Source: Rhizophagus clarus (lineage: Eukaryota > Glomeromycota > Glomeromycetes > Glomerales > Glomeraceae). Taken from it: a DNA stretch of 64,000 nt. The notes below the pieces were generated by a model, which saw nothing but the letters and a program-made list of their open reading frames with translations, was not told where the DNA came from and ran no database searches. The stretch lies in contig BLAL01000006.1 of assembly GCA_015698045.1 (NCBI GenBank), positions 434,001-498,000 on the forward strand. The letters are read 5' to 3'. The position numbers were made by a program, and so were the translations under genes. Positions 24,180 through 35,672 of the stretch are shown here, piece by piece. Numbering within the stretch: position 1 is the stretch's first letter; the number at the start of each line of letters is the position of its first letter.

Positions 24180-24533
24180 GAAAAATTGTAGAGAAGTTGG
24201 TCACAAAAAGGAGAGTGCGACCACGCGTACGAAAAAAGAAATGTAACGATACCCGTAAATCAACCATATTCGGAGTACGCCGCAGAACCACATGATTTAT
24301 TGATTTACGATTTCCCAGCAGATTAAAGGATGAGCGTATTAGTGAATTACTGCAACAGTTTGGAATAGTGAAGACGTTAAGTATAAGGGGACAACATATA
24401 TACAAACCAGTCTCTATTTGTTTGCACAAGGTAGAAATAACGTTTATCAAATCTGAAGACAGATCAGTTGATTTAGATTACGATAGTAAAACATTGGAGG
24501 TTAGATGTTATCCAGAGTCGATTGAGTATTAAA
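24180..24533 (+). pseudogene. degenerate coding remnant, family unknown
   Basis: A continuous reading from about 24284 to TAA at 24531-24533 includes RFPSRLKDERISELLQQFG, then KTLSIRGQHIYKPVSICLHK and VEITFIKSEDRSV. The alternation of beta-like and basic segments is reminiscent of RNA-binding ORF1 proteins of non-LTR retrotransposons. Upstream, the same frame is broken by a TGA near 24290 and frame changes. Base composition is richer in G and C than the surroundings, a sign of former coding. No reverse transcriptase is seen, so the retrotransposon link is only a guess. Confidence 0.4.
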
Positions 24534-25480
24534 CAAAGAAAACAAATTTCAACTCTTTAGCGGAATAAAAGAGAATAAGGTAGTTAGTTAATACTGCCAA
24601 AAATATGATTGTATTTTCGCAAAGATAGTTAGGATAATGAGTAAACGATTTGTGCAAGCTTGTGACAAGGCGCTACAATCGAACAGCCTCAAGAGAATCA
24701 ATGGATTCAAAAGAAAAACATGGTTTTTAGGAAAAACGTACCAAAAAAAGACGTCGAGGACCGAAGATGCGAAGTAAAACAGTTACCGCAGGCAAAAGAT
24801 ATAAAGATAACGGATGAAGAATTAAAGGCCTTCGGCATAACTTCGACAGAATGAAACAAGTTACTTCGAGAAGAGGGAGGAATATCGGGAATTTAAAAGA
24901 AAGAGGAGGAATTCGCTCGAGTGAACGCCACCTGTTCGTCAAGACTACCGAATGAAGAAACAAGAAAGGAAGAACAAGAAAACGAATTTAACCAAAGGGT
25001 TAAAAATAGAGGGGATTCGTTATACAGAACAAAATTTGTTGTGAAATGTGTTAGCGACGCTGGTTCGGTTAATGGAGATTTATCAGAATGTATTTCGAAA
25101 TTAGTTTAGTTTAAATAATAATAGAGTTTTTTTTTCTTTTATTATTTTTATTATTAGTATAATTTCTTTTGGAAAAGTTTCACTTGAAAAATGGTGATTT
25201 ATGTGTATAGATACATATGTTATACGTCTATGTTGAAAATGCAACCATTTTTTTTTATAGTCTTCGGCGTTCACAGTAAAGAGTAACAAAAAAAAAAAAA
25301 AAAAAAAAAATTCAAACGATCGAATAAAAATAAATGGTAAATTTCGAAATTCATATTAAGTAAACTTTTAATTAAAATCGCTTTTATTATAATATATAGA
25401 TGAAAAGATAAAAAAAAATATAATTACAAAATATATATAGAATAAATAGAGGTACAAATTATGTATGCTATCGCAAATGA
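24534..25480. other. continuation of decayed coding sequence and poly-A tracts
   Basis: 24700-25110 has purine-rich, codon-like composition (KEEQENEF-like readings at about 24975) with many breaks. A run of about 24 A lies near 25288-25311. No gene can be supported. Confidence 0.35.
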
Positions 25481-27445
25481 TTATTTAAGCATACCGGTCA
25501 CATTGATTACGACATCGGTTGAATCGTAATGAAAACCATGCAAAAGTTGCTCTACGTTAGCCTTCTCCGAGTCTTTCAAGCTAACAAGAGGAATATGATA
25601 CCTTCCTTTAATGAACGGTATTTTGCGTATTTCTATATCCTCTTCAAAAATACATTTCGAACGCAAAAAAGGTATAATTTTTTTCGAAATTTCCTTTTCC
25701 AAAGTTTTCTCACTTTGATATTCAACCTCATCAGAATGTTTTTTTGGATCCCCTTCAGAATTTTCTAAAACCCCAAGACGGTTTTTTAAATCCTTAAGAT
25801 AGGTTTTTAGATCCCGTTCAGATCTTGCTATATCATTAAGATATTGTTCTAAATTCTTTTTATATTTCCTTAAATTATCAAGACGTCTATTTAAATCCTT
25901 TTCAGAATTTTTTAAATCTTTGAGACGTTTGTTTAAATCTTCAAGACGACCCATAAAACGTTTTTTTATTAAAGTATTTTTAATCTTAGCGGAATGATTT
26001 TTTAATTCATTCAATACATCTTTTAGATTTTTTTCTAAACCATCAAGATTATTTTTTAAATCCACGAGACTCTTTTTGAGACCCACATCAACAGTTTCTC
26101 TCTCGTTTTCAGTCTCGTTAACATCATCTCCAATCTTTTCAACAACATCTTCAGTCTTTTTAACATTTATTTCGATTGTTTCAATCGTTTTAAGAGACTC
26201 TTCATATATATGTCTAACATCGTCCTCTAATTCCTCTGTAATCTTTTTTTTTAATATCTCTCTATCATTTACAGCCTTTTCAAAACGTTTTCTTAAGTCC
26301 TCATCAACCCCTACAAAATATTCTCTTATAGCTTTACGTATCCGAACTTTATCGTTCTCGATCTTATCCTTCTCGGTGTCAGACGGATCATTTTGTTTTT
26401 TCATTATTTTAAAGAATCTATTTGACTTAAACCATTCTGGAATTTTATGTAACCCAAAATTTCTCAGAAGATCATGAATACTATTCACAACTTTCGGTTC
26501 AATAGTTACTCCCCCTTTCGATTCTGTTATATATTTCTTTATTGTTAATACAATTTCTCTGGCAATGTCTCCACTCTCACGACCTCGATATTTTTTCACC
26601 AACGTTTTCATTTGCTTGATATAACCTACTCGGATAAACCCATTTATCGATAGTCCCAAAATGAAAATAATTATGTGATGCGTTTTCTTAAAATACTCAG
26701 GTTTATATATAATAATATATATACATAAGCAGTCTAATAGACCAAGAACTCCACCAACTAAAAGGCAATCATCCGCTATAAAACTTATACGTTTATGATG
26801 ACTTATTTCTTCAGCGGAAGTAAAAAATCCAAAAAAGATGCTCACTAAGGTAAGAGCGGTGAGAATAAAAGCAATAATCGCAAAAGATATATAACGTCTA
26901 GTATACGATGATTTTAAAAAATAATTCCGTTCCTTAATAACATTTGTCGCTAAATCCAAATGATAAATGTATTCCGATTCATGATTCGGAAATGATAGTT
27001 TTGAACGTTCAATAGAATTTGAATATTTTTTAAGATTATCATCTGAAATAGTGAGGATATTATTATCAACCGTTGTTGATTTACCTTGTCCCTTAAACCA
27101 ATCATAAGCGGTTTTAAGAATGCCCAAGCTACCTATAGATCCAGTTATAGTAGTATATATAATTTTTAAACTAGAAGGATCAACATTCGTAAGTTTTAGG
27201 ACAAGAAGAATAATTCCAACTAATATGACAAGTATAGAAATAGATGCAAAAGTCTTCAGATCACCGGCTACCTGGCGCGTAAGGTCTATATTAAGCTTTG
27301 CTTCATTATTCAATTCTATTATTTTTAACATCTTTCTCGTGAAATCCAAGTTTTTCAAATATACATTTTTATCGGTATCGTTACTTTTAGTTTCCTCATT
27401 TTTATTTTCGGCCTCCTGTTTTGGTATAACGGTTATAGATGTCAT
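25481..27445 (-). CDS. 654-residue membrane protein with long coiled coil
   Basis: This is a single uninterrupted exon. After an acidic N-terminus it shows about five hydrophobic segments (roughly residues 67-85, 93-112, 185-208, 227-247 and 256-275). From about 345 to 600 there is a highly charged heptad-rich region with recurrent DLKNxLxxLE-like blocks of about 14 residues, suggesting tandem growth of the coil. A final globular stretch of about 60 residues ends NVTGMLK. No family is recognised. The layout suggests an organelle or ER membrane anchor with a cytosolic coiled-coil arm. The ATG at 27445 is the first in frame and follows a stop-rich leader. Confidence 0.8.
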   Translation of the reverse strand: MTSITVIPKQEAENKNEETKSNDTDKNVYLKNLDFTRKMLKIIELNNEAKLNIDLTRQVAGDLKTFASISILVILVGIILLVLKLTNVDPSSLKIIYTTITGSIGSLGILKTAYDWFKGQGKSTTVDNNILTISDDNLKKYSNSIERSKLSFPNHESEYIYHLDLATNVIKERNYFLKSSYTRRYISFAIIAFILTALTLVSIFFGFFTSAEEISHHKRISFIADDCLLVGGVLGLLDCLCIYIIIYKPEYFKKTHHIIIFILGLSINGFIRVGYIKQMKTLVKKYRGRESGDIAREIVLTIKKYITESKGGVTIEPKVVNSIHDLLRNFGLHKIPEWFKSNRFFKIMKKQNDPSDTEKDKIENDKVRIRKAIREYFVGVDEDLRKRFEKAVNDREILKKKITEELEDDVRHIYEESLKTIETIEINVKKTEDVVEKIGDDVNETENERETVDVGLKKSLVDLKNNLDGLEKNLKDVLNELKNHSAKIKNTLIKKRFMGRLEDLNKRLKDLKNSEKDLNRRLDNLRKYKKNLEQYLNDIARSERDLKTYLKDLKNRLGVLENSEGDPKKHSDEVEYQSEKTLEKEISKKIIPFLRSKCIFEEDIEIRKIPFIKGRYHIPLVSLKDSEKANVEQLLHGFHYDSTDVVINVTGMLK

Positions 27446-27669
27446 TTTAACGAATTAGACCTTGTTAATTTTTTTCCGTGCAGTAGTATATAACGAAGCT
27501 TGTATTTAAACTTATTGACTTTTTTTAAAGGACCGCCAGAGAAATTGACCTCTTTAAATGATAGTTTGAATGAATCCAATTTTGTAAATTTATAAATAAA
27601 TTACCAATTTCGAGCGCCACAAAATAAAAACTTATTGTGATTTATAAATATTGAGTAATGAAAAAATCA

Positions 27670-27866
27670 ATCATATGCATGCAAACCCTATGGTTTGTAA
27701 ACATGCATGGTCTGTCGTACTAAATTGGAAATATTGAATAAATGGATGAATTTAAACGATATGCATGGTATTCACAAAAAAGTATTTGTGAATCACAGAT
27801 TGCTCGTAAACATGCATGGACAATCCTGCTTAAATGAATAATGAATTAAAAGTTATGCATGCAAAT
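27670..27866. promoter_or_regulatory. cluster of five ATGCATG palindromes
   Basis: ATGCATG occurs near 27677, 27703, 27760, 27813 and 27857, each flanked by A/T and three of them preceded by AAC or GAT. This is about 230-410 bp upstream of the minus-strand membrane protein ATG at 27445. Chance would give far fewer copies in 200 bp of AT-rich DNA. It looks like an array of sites for a dimeric DNA-binding protein. The factor is unknown. Confidence 0.45.
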
Positions 27867-29102
27867 GCACTTTGTACTCAAAAACAAAATTTTTGAAATC
27901 ATATGTTTTATATGTTTTAGACTATCTGCTAACCCAATTTGTATATCACAATAATTTTAAACGATCAAATTGATTGTTTTTTTTTTTATTTATTGTGTTT
28001 TCATTTTCATTTTATAGGAATCTTTCGGATCAGTCTTTTTTTTTAGTATGCTGTAATGAGAGAAAAAATTCTTGGCTTTTTTATCACGTTGAAGAAATGC
28101 TTGGCATTTTTTTTATCACAAGACCTTTATGTTGATTTATACGCAAGCATATTTATGAATTCAGTTTTTTAATTCACAGCATATTCAAAAAGGTATCTAT
28201 AAAATAACATTGATCACAGGACCTCCTAATAGAGTATAGCTGTTGTGCTGTATTAAAGCTTAATTGAATAACTAGACTATATACATAACAACATAGAATG
28301 TTATCATGATAATACTGCTAATATAAAACATTATTTATTATTATTGACCAAAATTCGCTCGTTGATAATTTAAAAAGTCAGGACAAGAAGCGAGAGATTT
28401 CGCAAGTCCTTCATTCTTTCAAAAAAAAATTATATTTGATTATCCGAAATGAACACTGTAATGAAATTTTTTAATTACTTAAAATGGAAGAAATAATAAT
28501 AAGACCACCTATAAATTATTCATTCTGAATAATGTTTTTTTTAGGTTGTATTACAGTAATTACACATGCATTAAATTAGCCCCTAAAAAAACGAATAATT
28601 TCTAAAGACGTTCAAATCAATAACCATTTTTTTTTTATTGGTCAGTTTTTATATTGTCCACATTTATTACTACGTTGCTTAGCTAAATTGTTTGGCTTCA
28701 TGATTATTTTAGAAACTTCCAGGTAAAGTGGTGTAGATTTATAAAGGAGCACAACAACTCTTTTCAGTTGGTATCGAAGCGGTGTATTTAAAAGTTACAT
28801 CCTTAGCTTTAGTTTGCAATTATTAAAACCTTTGCGTTAATTTCAAGTGAAACAATCACATTAAAAAAAAAATAAATAAAAATAAAATAAAAAAGGAATA
28901 TAATATGTATATATATGAAAAAAAAAATTGTTTTCTTGAATTTGTATAATTTTAGTTAGACATAAAAAAGGAGTGATTGATAATAATCAATTCCGTAATC
29001 TGGGCCCTTTTCCGTGTGAAATGGCGTATAATTACATAAAGTTACATAAGATTGACCAATGTCCAAATAAAGCTTTTTCGTTTCTATGGTGTACTACACA
29101 AG

Positions 29103-29405
29103 TCAAAAGCATGTTGTAAAAACAACATGTCACTTGTCATAAAACAACATGTCACTTGTTGTAAAACAACATGTCACTTGTTATAAAACAACATGCTACT
29201 TGTTGTTTTACAACAAGTGACATGTTGTTTTACATGTTGATCAACACAACAAGTGACTTGTTGTAAAATAATATGTCTCTTGTTGTTTTACATGTCGATC
29301 ATAAAGTGATTTCCATAAATGGAAACCAAATTTTTTTGGATTCCGTATATAGCACCTTACCCGATTTTCTGGTTTTAATCATATCACTTTTTGTTTATAT
29401 CACAT
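29103..29405 (+). repeat. left terminal inverted repeat, nested palindromes
   Basis: It contains repeated 22-bp blocks of the form AACAACATGTCACTTGTTGT in both orientations, then a TGTTGATCAACA palindrome, then TTTCCATAAATGGAAA. It pairs with 42840-43145 in inverse orientation and carries one extra 22-bp block relative to the right copy. Such blocks are probably transposase-binding sites. Confidence 0.85.
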
Positions 29406-30737
29406 GACGAAAAAAAAATAAGAGTATTTATATTAATAAACATTAAATTAATAAAAAAAGTTATTTCGCAATATGCAAAATGCCCAATTAAAATCAAATA
29501 ACAGACATTTTGATACATTTTTTTTAATTCAATTTAATAACAAATTTTCATCTTAACTTCTTCATTAATTAGCATTTAATTTATTTAAATGATAACTCGG
29601 ATCATGAAACTTTTAATTATTGCTTAATATTTGGCAAATACTTAAAAGACTTAATTTGTCACTACAATAAAAAGAAATAATTAATGTAAAACCATTTTAA
29701 AAATTGAGTTAATTTTAATTTCCCTGCGCCACTTCCTGCGTCTCAATCACGTAACTTTGATTTTGATTGGCTAAATAAATTATTAAATTTAACATCCCTT
29801 ATAACGTCGCATCTTATAATATAAACTTACGCATCCCTTATTTTTTTTTTTTAAAAGTATCGAAATATTGATGTTTTTTAATAACACAATTATGAAATAT
29901 TTATCAATACTGTAATTACAAAGAAAATTTACTTTACAGTTTCAAAACAAATATCATTATAAAAATGCATTGTTTAATAAGAAGATCATTACAAAAGTAA
30001 AACACCAAATAATGACAATAAAAAAACATTTCAATATAGTTTGTCTAAAAAAGCCAATATTTCTTCATAAAAACAAAAAAAGAAATGTTTTAACGTAAAA
30101 ACCACTATTTAACTAGAAAAGAAGATCCTTTCTTCTCTATTTACATCCGCATCTATGAAAACAAGTAATCCTATAATTAAAAAGATCCTTCTTTTCTTGT
30201 GATCATATCTGAAAAAGTCAGTATTCCCATATGGAATGTTTTGTTAAAAAATGTTGTTTCTTAACCAAAAAAAAAAAGATTCTCTCCTTAAACCTTTCGT
30301 CATTTACTTTGGGTTCATGTTTAATGGTGTTTCATAGTACTTTCATTTCTACAAAAAAAAGAAAAAAAATGGTTTGTTAGAAAATAAAACAAAATTTTCT
30401 TTCCCTTTTTCACTTACTAGAAAGGAAAAACACTTCGTTAGAACAATTTAGCAAAAAGAGTATTTTTTTTCTGTAATAGGGGATGCTGCGTTCTTAAACA
30501 AAATCAGATTTATCACGTGATAGGGTGCAACATTTGCGTAAAAAATTATTTACTTAAAAATTATATTTTTATTTTTTTGATTCAAGAAATTCTTTTACTC
30601 TAAAGTTATCTGTTTAAAATTCCATTCATTTTAAAAAGAAAAAGATAAAATTATTGAAATCTCAGCTCCTTATTCAATAATAAATTTCAAATTATCCATC
30701 CTGAAAACTCATAGAAATCCATTTACAATTTACATAA

Positions 30738-32207
30738 CTAAGGATTATTTCTTAAAATATTAGCCACAGCTCGTACAGTTTTATTGTAAATATTTATGCC
30801 ATAACCTTTATTATCATCTTCTAAAGGATTAACGAGAGACTGAAGTAAAACCATTTGCTGTTGAGTTAAAATATTTCTAGGTTCATCTACAAAAACAGTA
30901 TTATCACTATTTTCAGTTGATATGGGTCCATCAAAATCAATTCCATATTCATATGGATTTATATTGGAATCCTCCATTCCACGATAACCACATGTCATCA
31001 TTCCTTTTGTAAAGAGTTGTTCAGGTGTTAAGTTACCTTCAGTTCTGATTTTATGTTTATTCCATATCAATTTCCATTTTTCTAAACTTTGATTTATTCT
31101 TGGTAAGAAAACATAATGCAAACAAAACATGTAAACGCTATTGTCAATATTAAAGCTGCCTATTTCTTCTAAATAATTAAAAACTGTTGAATATAGCTTT
31201 ATGACGTCTTTGATGAGATCAACCCATAAACGTTCAATACGTTGATTGTGGACTGATTTTCCTTTAATAAAACTACCACGATCAGAACCACGGTATCTAT
31301 TCATAAATTGTTCAACGAGTACATTTTCTCCTCCATTATCAGCTCTAACACGGCTTGGAATTCCAAATTCATGAGTACCTTTTCTAAAGTATTGAAATAC
31401 TGTTTGTGATTTATTATTCCCACTACAATGAATATATGTTATAATTCTTGAGTATCCATCAATACCTGCATGAATAACAAACTTCCATCTGATTAACTTA
31501 TGGTGACCATCAATATGCCAAAGTGCATTTGGACCTGCAACTTTATAGACACGTCTTAATGTCGTTCTAATTAACCTTGAAGCATTTCCAAGTACATCAA
31601 CACGTTTAATTGAATTTTGTAATTGTTGCCTTGTGACTTTTATTCCTTCTGTTTGTAATGCACCCATAAGCATTCTTATGCCAAAAAAGGGATTTTCCTG
31701 CTTAAGTCTCTTTATAATTGCATCTAAATCATCATCTGCAAGTAAAGAATATGGTTGTATTGGATCTTCTATACTATAATCCTGACGTAATCTTTTTATA
31801 GTTGAAGCTGAAACTCCAAGTATTTTACCTATTTTAGTCCAGTCAAATCCTTGTTCTCTTAATAATTTTACAGCCTCAATATTTATTACATATTTAGGAC
31901 GCCCTCCAGTTTGTACTCTTTTCACATACCTTTTAATTGGAGATGATCTTGTAGCATCATTTAATGAGTGAATTCTTTCTAGCAACTTTGTTCTTAAATA
32001 TTCAATATCTTGCAAATAATTTGTAATTTCTTGAGAATTTTTATATTGTTGTATTTGAAAACATCTTGATGACAATGTAGCTAAATTTTGGAGATGAAAA
32101 TTTTCTAAAGTATTGGCATCATTTTCTTCTAAAAGAGCTCTATAAACTGTTCCCAAAATTTGGTCTACATGTTCATAAAATTGTCGTTGAAGCGTTTCTG
32201 ATGACAT
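30738..32207 (-). CDS. DDE (rve-type) integrase/transposase
   Basis: An uninterrupted frame opens at 32273, but the first 22 residues are coded by a poly-A tract region. ATG 32207 (MSSETLQ) is the more natural start, giving 489 residues. In 32273-based numbering: helical N-terminus 25-110; RPKYVINIEAVKLL and ILGVSASTIKRL (125-165), a helix-turn-helix; integrase core with D255 (LWHIDGHHKL), D312 (RADNGGEN) and E347 (VHNQRIERLW), the last two 35 apart. GIDGYSR and NPLEDD...GYGINIY at the end are also found in a group of eukaryotic integrase-type transposons. It would cut and join the element's ends in the nucleus. It is intact, so possibly active. Confidence 0.9.
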   Translation of the reverse strand: MSSETLQRQFYEHVDQILGTVYRALLEENDANTLENFHLQNLATLSSRCFQIQQYKNSQEITNYLQDIEYLRTKLLERIHSLNDATRSSPIKRYVKRVQTGGRPKYVINIEAVKLLREQGFDWTKIGKILGVSASTIKRLRQDYSIEDPIQPYSLLADDDLDAIIKRLKQENPFFGIRMLMGALQTEGIKVTRQQLQNSIKRVDVLGNASRLIRTTLRRVYKVAGPNALWHIDGHHKLIRWKFVIHAGIDGYSRIITYIHCSGNNKSQTVFQYFRKGTHEFGIPSRVRADNGGENVLVEQFMNRYRGSDRGSFIKGKSVHNQRIERLWVDLIKDVIKLYSTVFNYLEEIGSFNIDNSVYMFCLHYVFLPRINQSLEKWKLIWNKHKIRTEGNLTPEQLFTKGMMTCGYRGMEDSNINPYEYGIDFDGPISTENSDNTVFVDEPRNILTQQQMVLLQSLVNPLEDDNKGYGINIYNKTVRAVANILRNNP

Positions 32208-32273
32208 TTTTTGAGAGATTTTTTTTTTTTTTTTTTTTTTTTCAAAAAGAAAAAAATTTATATTCAATTCCAT

Positions 32274-33756
32274 GAATGTTGATCTTCGTAATATTCAAGA
32301 TAATCAGCAACATCTCGTTGGAAAATCATGTACGTTTTAATCTTTGATATTACAAATTCAGTAACACAAACTGTCATTTTCGAACACCTAAATCAAAGCA
32401 ATGTATATATTATTACATGCGCTTATGCTTATGCTTAAGCCTAGGCTTCAAGCTTCAAGCTTCAGGCAATTGATTCACAGTCAGCTTCTTTACGGATGGT
32501 GGGCTAATAAAAAGTGATAAAAAAATGATGTAATAAAAAAAAATTGATGAAAATGATGATTATCATATGTAATATGTACGTAATAAAATGGTAAAAAATG
32601 ATAGTCAAAAATCAATCCATAATTACTAATGTACATGATTTACTATGGTAAATAAGAAATTACTATGAAATTATTACTATAGAAAAAAAATTTTATTACT
32701 ATTTAAAGATAAATACCAACATTTTTTTATAATAATTACGTTTGTTTTTTTAAAAAAAAAAATGGTTATTTGAATTAGATCAAAAATTATCTTAATATTT
32801 CTTTCCAAAAAATATTCTTACCGTTATTTTCCTTATCTGTTATGTAAAAAAAGATAAAATTCTTGGTAATAAATGCCGTTTATTATGTAATCAAGTTTTC
32901 CATTTAAAGTTGAAATATTTTAATAAGCACGTAAAAAAAAAACATTTTATCTATGTACAAATTTTTACTAGCTGTTGACCCACGTGTAGTCTAATACGTG
33001 TTCGGTAATAAATATTGTAGCTGTACTATACATGTATAAATAAGTATTCTAAACGTTACAGTAACATACGTATAAATTAGTAGTCTAAATGTTACAGTTA
33101 CACACAAAGAGATTATGAATGAATGAAATATTGAATTAAATGCTACTACTACCGACTTCAATGTTAGATCAATATTATATTCCTCATGAACAAACCGGTT
33201 ATTAAAATTTCGCATATTCCTAATTATCTGAATGATAATAATTATTACCTAATAATTAATATTATGTTTTTGTAATAAAATATATATTTTAATATGCGAA
33301 ATGAAAAATAATTTTAAAAATATATACAAAAATACAAATCACAAAATCATTTTTTTTAACATATTAAAAAAAAAAGTCAAATCGCAACTCTCTACAAACA
33401 ACATATTTACTAAAAATTGACAATTTGACTCCTGGTACCACCCTAGTTAACCATAGACAAATTTATTGAAATATAATAAAAGTTGAAATATAAAAAAAAT
33501 AAACAATGTAAAGACCGCGTTATTATTTGATTATATAACGCATTGTACTGTGCCATGTCATCAAAAGCATTATCATAACATCGTTAAAAATATTGCTAAT
33601 TTTAATTTATTACATTCATACAATAAAAATACATAATAATTACGCTAGTTAAGTTCTGAACAACCTGCATTCTTTGCTATTTATCGAATCCGCATGTTCA
33701 GACTTGTCTAAGTAAACATTTTATTTCACCAATGACAAATTCAAAAGAAAAGTTAC
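32274..33756. other. intergenic part of the transposon
   Basis: This region lies upstream of the integrase. A short tandem AAGCTTCAAGCTTCAGG-type repeat sits near 32430-32468. At 33045-33105 there is a twofold repeat of ACGTATAAAT/TAGTCTAAA/GTTACAGT. No gene is supportable. Confidence 0.4.
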
Positions 33757-34680
33757 CTTCCTGCGCAAGTCCCAACGTTCAAAGACCTGTTCTAAAAAAT
33801 AAAATGAAAACGAGTTACGTTTTATTATAGAAATTTCAAACAAAGAGATTCGGATAGTTGGGACTTATAAATAAAATGAATATCGTTAAATACGTCTCTT
33901 GTTGATAAAAAGTAAGTTTCTTTGCAAAACTTATCATTTTCGATCCTGGAAATCTTAGATCTCTCCTTCCAATTTGAACTATGTACGGTCCCTACTTCCA
34001 GACGTCATAATTACCAATAAGAGAATTAAAAGAAGTCCACTCTAAATATTTTGCACCGACATTTAATCCCTCCAGAACCTACAAAAAGAAAACAAAAGAT
34101 ATGTTAAAAATGTTTCTAATTAAAAAAGAACTTATAATAAAGTTTCTTACAGATTTTGATTTCCAGGTACCGATTCAAAACCTCTGAGACCTATAAGAAA
34201 GAGAAAAAATATAAATATGTTTTTAATAAAAAAAAGAAAATAAAAAAAAGTTTCGAAGTTAACTTCGAACTTACCATTTGAAGTACCATTGGATCTGAAA
34301 TCTACAAGGAAAACAAGGGAAACGTAATTTAACGCTTCTATATTTTTTTAAAAAAAATAAGAAATTAAGTTTCGTAATTCTTGTTACGAATCTTACAATT
34401 TTAACGTTCCAGCACATTCTAGATCTGAAATCTGTACGTAAAAAAAAGAAAATCAATACATTAGCAAAACGTTCGTTAAAGTAAATACCAAAAAGAAAAA
34501 ACCTCACCAAGTTTTTTATGCATTCAAGGAATCAAAGAACCAACCGTCTGAAAAAGAAAGAAAGTGATTGTTAGTGACCATTCATTAAATGAAAAATTAA
34601 AAAAAAAGTTATAAACTTACGAAATCCAAAGAGATTAATTTGTGAAAGCCGTTTAAAAGAAAAGATAAAAAAGAAGCAGA
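33757..34680 (-). other. chain of very short exon-like segments (27-40 nt)
   Basis: Reading the minus strand, clean acceptor/donor pairs bracket 34547-34508 (40 nt), 34431-34397 (35), 34301-34275 (27), 34190-34151 (40), a longer segment from 34078 down, and 33791-33757 (35). A donor ending a further upstream exon lies at 34621. Donors are GTAAGT, GTGAGG, GTAAGA or GTAAGT; acceptors end pyrimidine-rich TTTTTCAG or TTGTAG. Segments 34431-34397 and 34301-34275 share the start ATTTCAGATC. The longer segment reads VLEGLNVGAKYLEWTSFNSL and is stopped by TAG at 33994-33992. I could not build one open frame across all segments, so it is either a decayed gene or a spliced non-coding RNA of the transposon. 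Confidence 0.5.
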
Positions 34681-35672
34681 AGAAGGAAAATAACGAGTGA
34701 GAAAAACTATAACTGCGGATATATTATCACCGTTACGTACTTCATATTATTATAGTAAGCAAATCAACATGTGATTTTATGATACTCACTTAGTCAATTT
34801 ATATATCTCTATTACACTCCATCACACAATTGGCTTAGAAAATTTAACAATCATATTAAAAAGAGGAAATGATCAGATTATGTGATCATAATTCACAATA
34901 ATATTTACCACTGATTGTACATCAACATTGCAAAAAATCAGCAGTTCCGGTTAATCAATTATATTACAATTGATTGTTTAATTGTATCGGCTAGTAACAA
35001 TTGAATCAAACAAAGCCACAAATATAATCCAGCATCCTGCATCCAGTACAATAGTCAATAAACAAAATTACTAATATAGAGAATTGAAAGTTCAAAGCCA
35101 TGAATGCCACATCTAACGATAATTAGCAAATCTTAAATAAAAATATATGATATAAAATGAACAATTTTACTAATATAAAGACTATCTGAAAGAGAAACAA
35201 AAAAAGATACGAGCAAACGATGGACAGAATGGATCACATGAGAATATTAATGAAATCAGTATAAAAGAGCAAGAGAACTGGAAGAAATGAACTAGAACAA
35301 AATGGTAATTGATAGATGCTTCGAGAACAGAAATGTATGCATGGTCAAAAAACAGATCCAGGAAAAATTGGAACTATTAGTCGGATAGATGTATTAACTT
35401 TACAAACTTTATATTATACAGTATGTAACAAGAGAATACCTTTTGTCAAGGAGATATAATAGCGTGCAAGTGTTTGTTGATCAACCAATGAAATCACACT
35501 TTCGTTATGCTATTTGGTAATGCAGATGTATGTGTGATATATTTGTCTAAACTTTGATTGGTTGTCATAATTATCTGATAAATAAATATTTTTTTTGTTT
35601 ATACTTCGCATATTCATTTTATTTCGCAAACAATTTTTACTTTCCAAGACTTCACACGAAAATTTTGTTTAA
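34681..35672. other. upstream region of HECT-type gene
   Basis: I see no gene. It contains AT-rich leader sequence for the plus-strand gene starting at 35673; no core promoter motif could be assigned. Confidence 0.35.

Noticed and set aside
24151..24450. 99-codon minus-strand open stretch
   Set aside because: The plus-strand reading over the same bases is more protein-like; this is its shadow.
26076..26477. 133-codon plus-strand stretch rich in Ser/Phe
   Set aside because: It is antisense to the coiled coil of the 654-residue gene.
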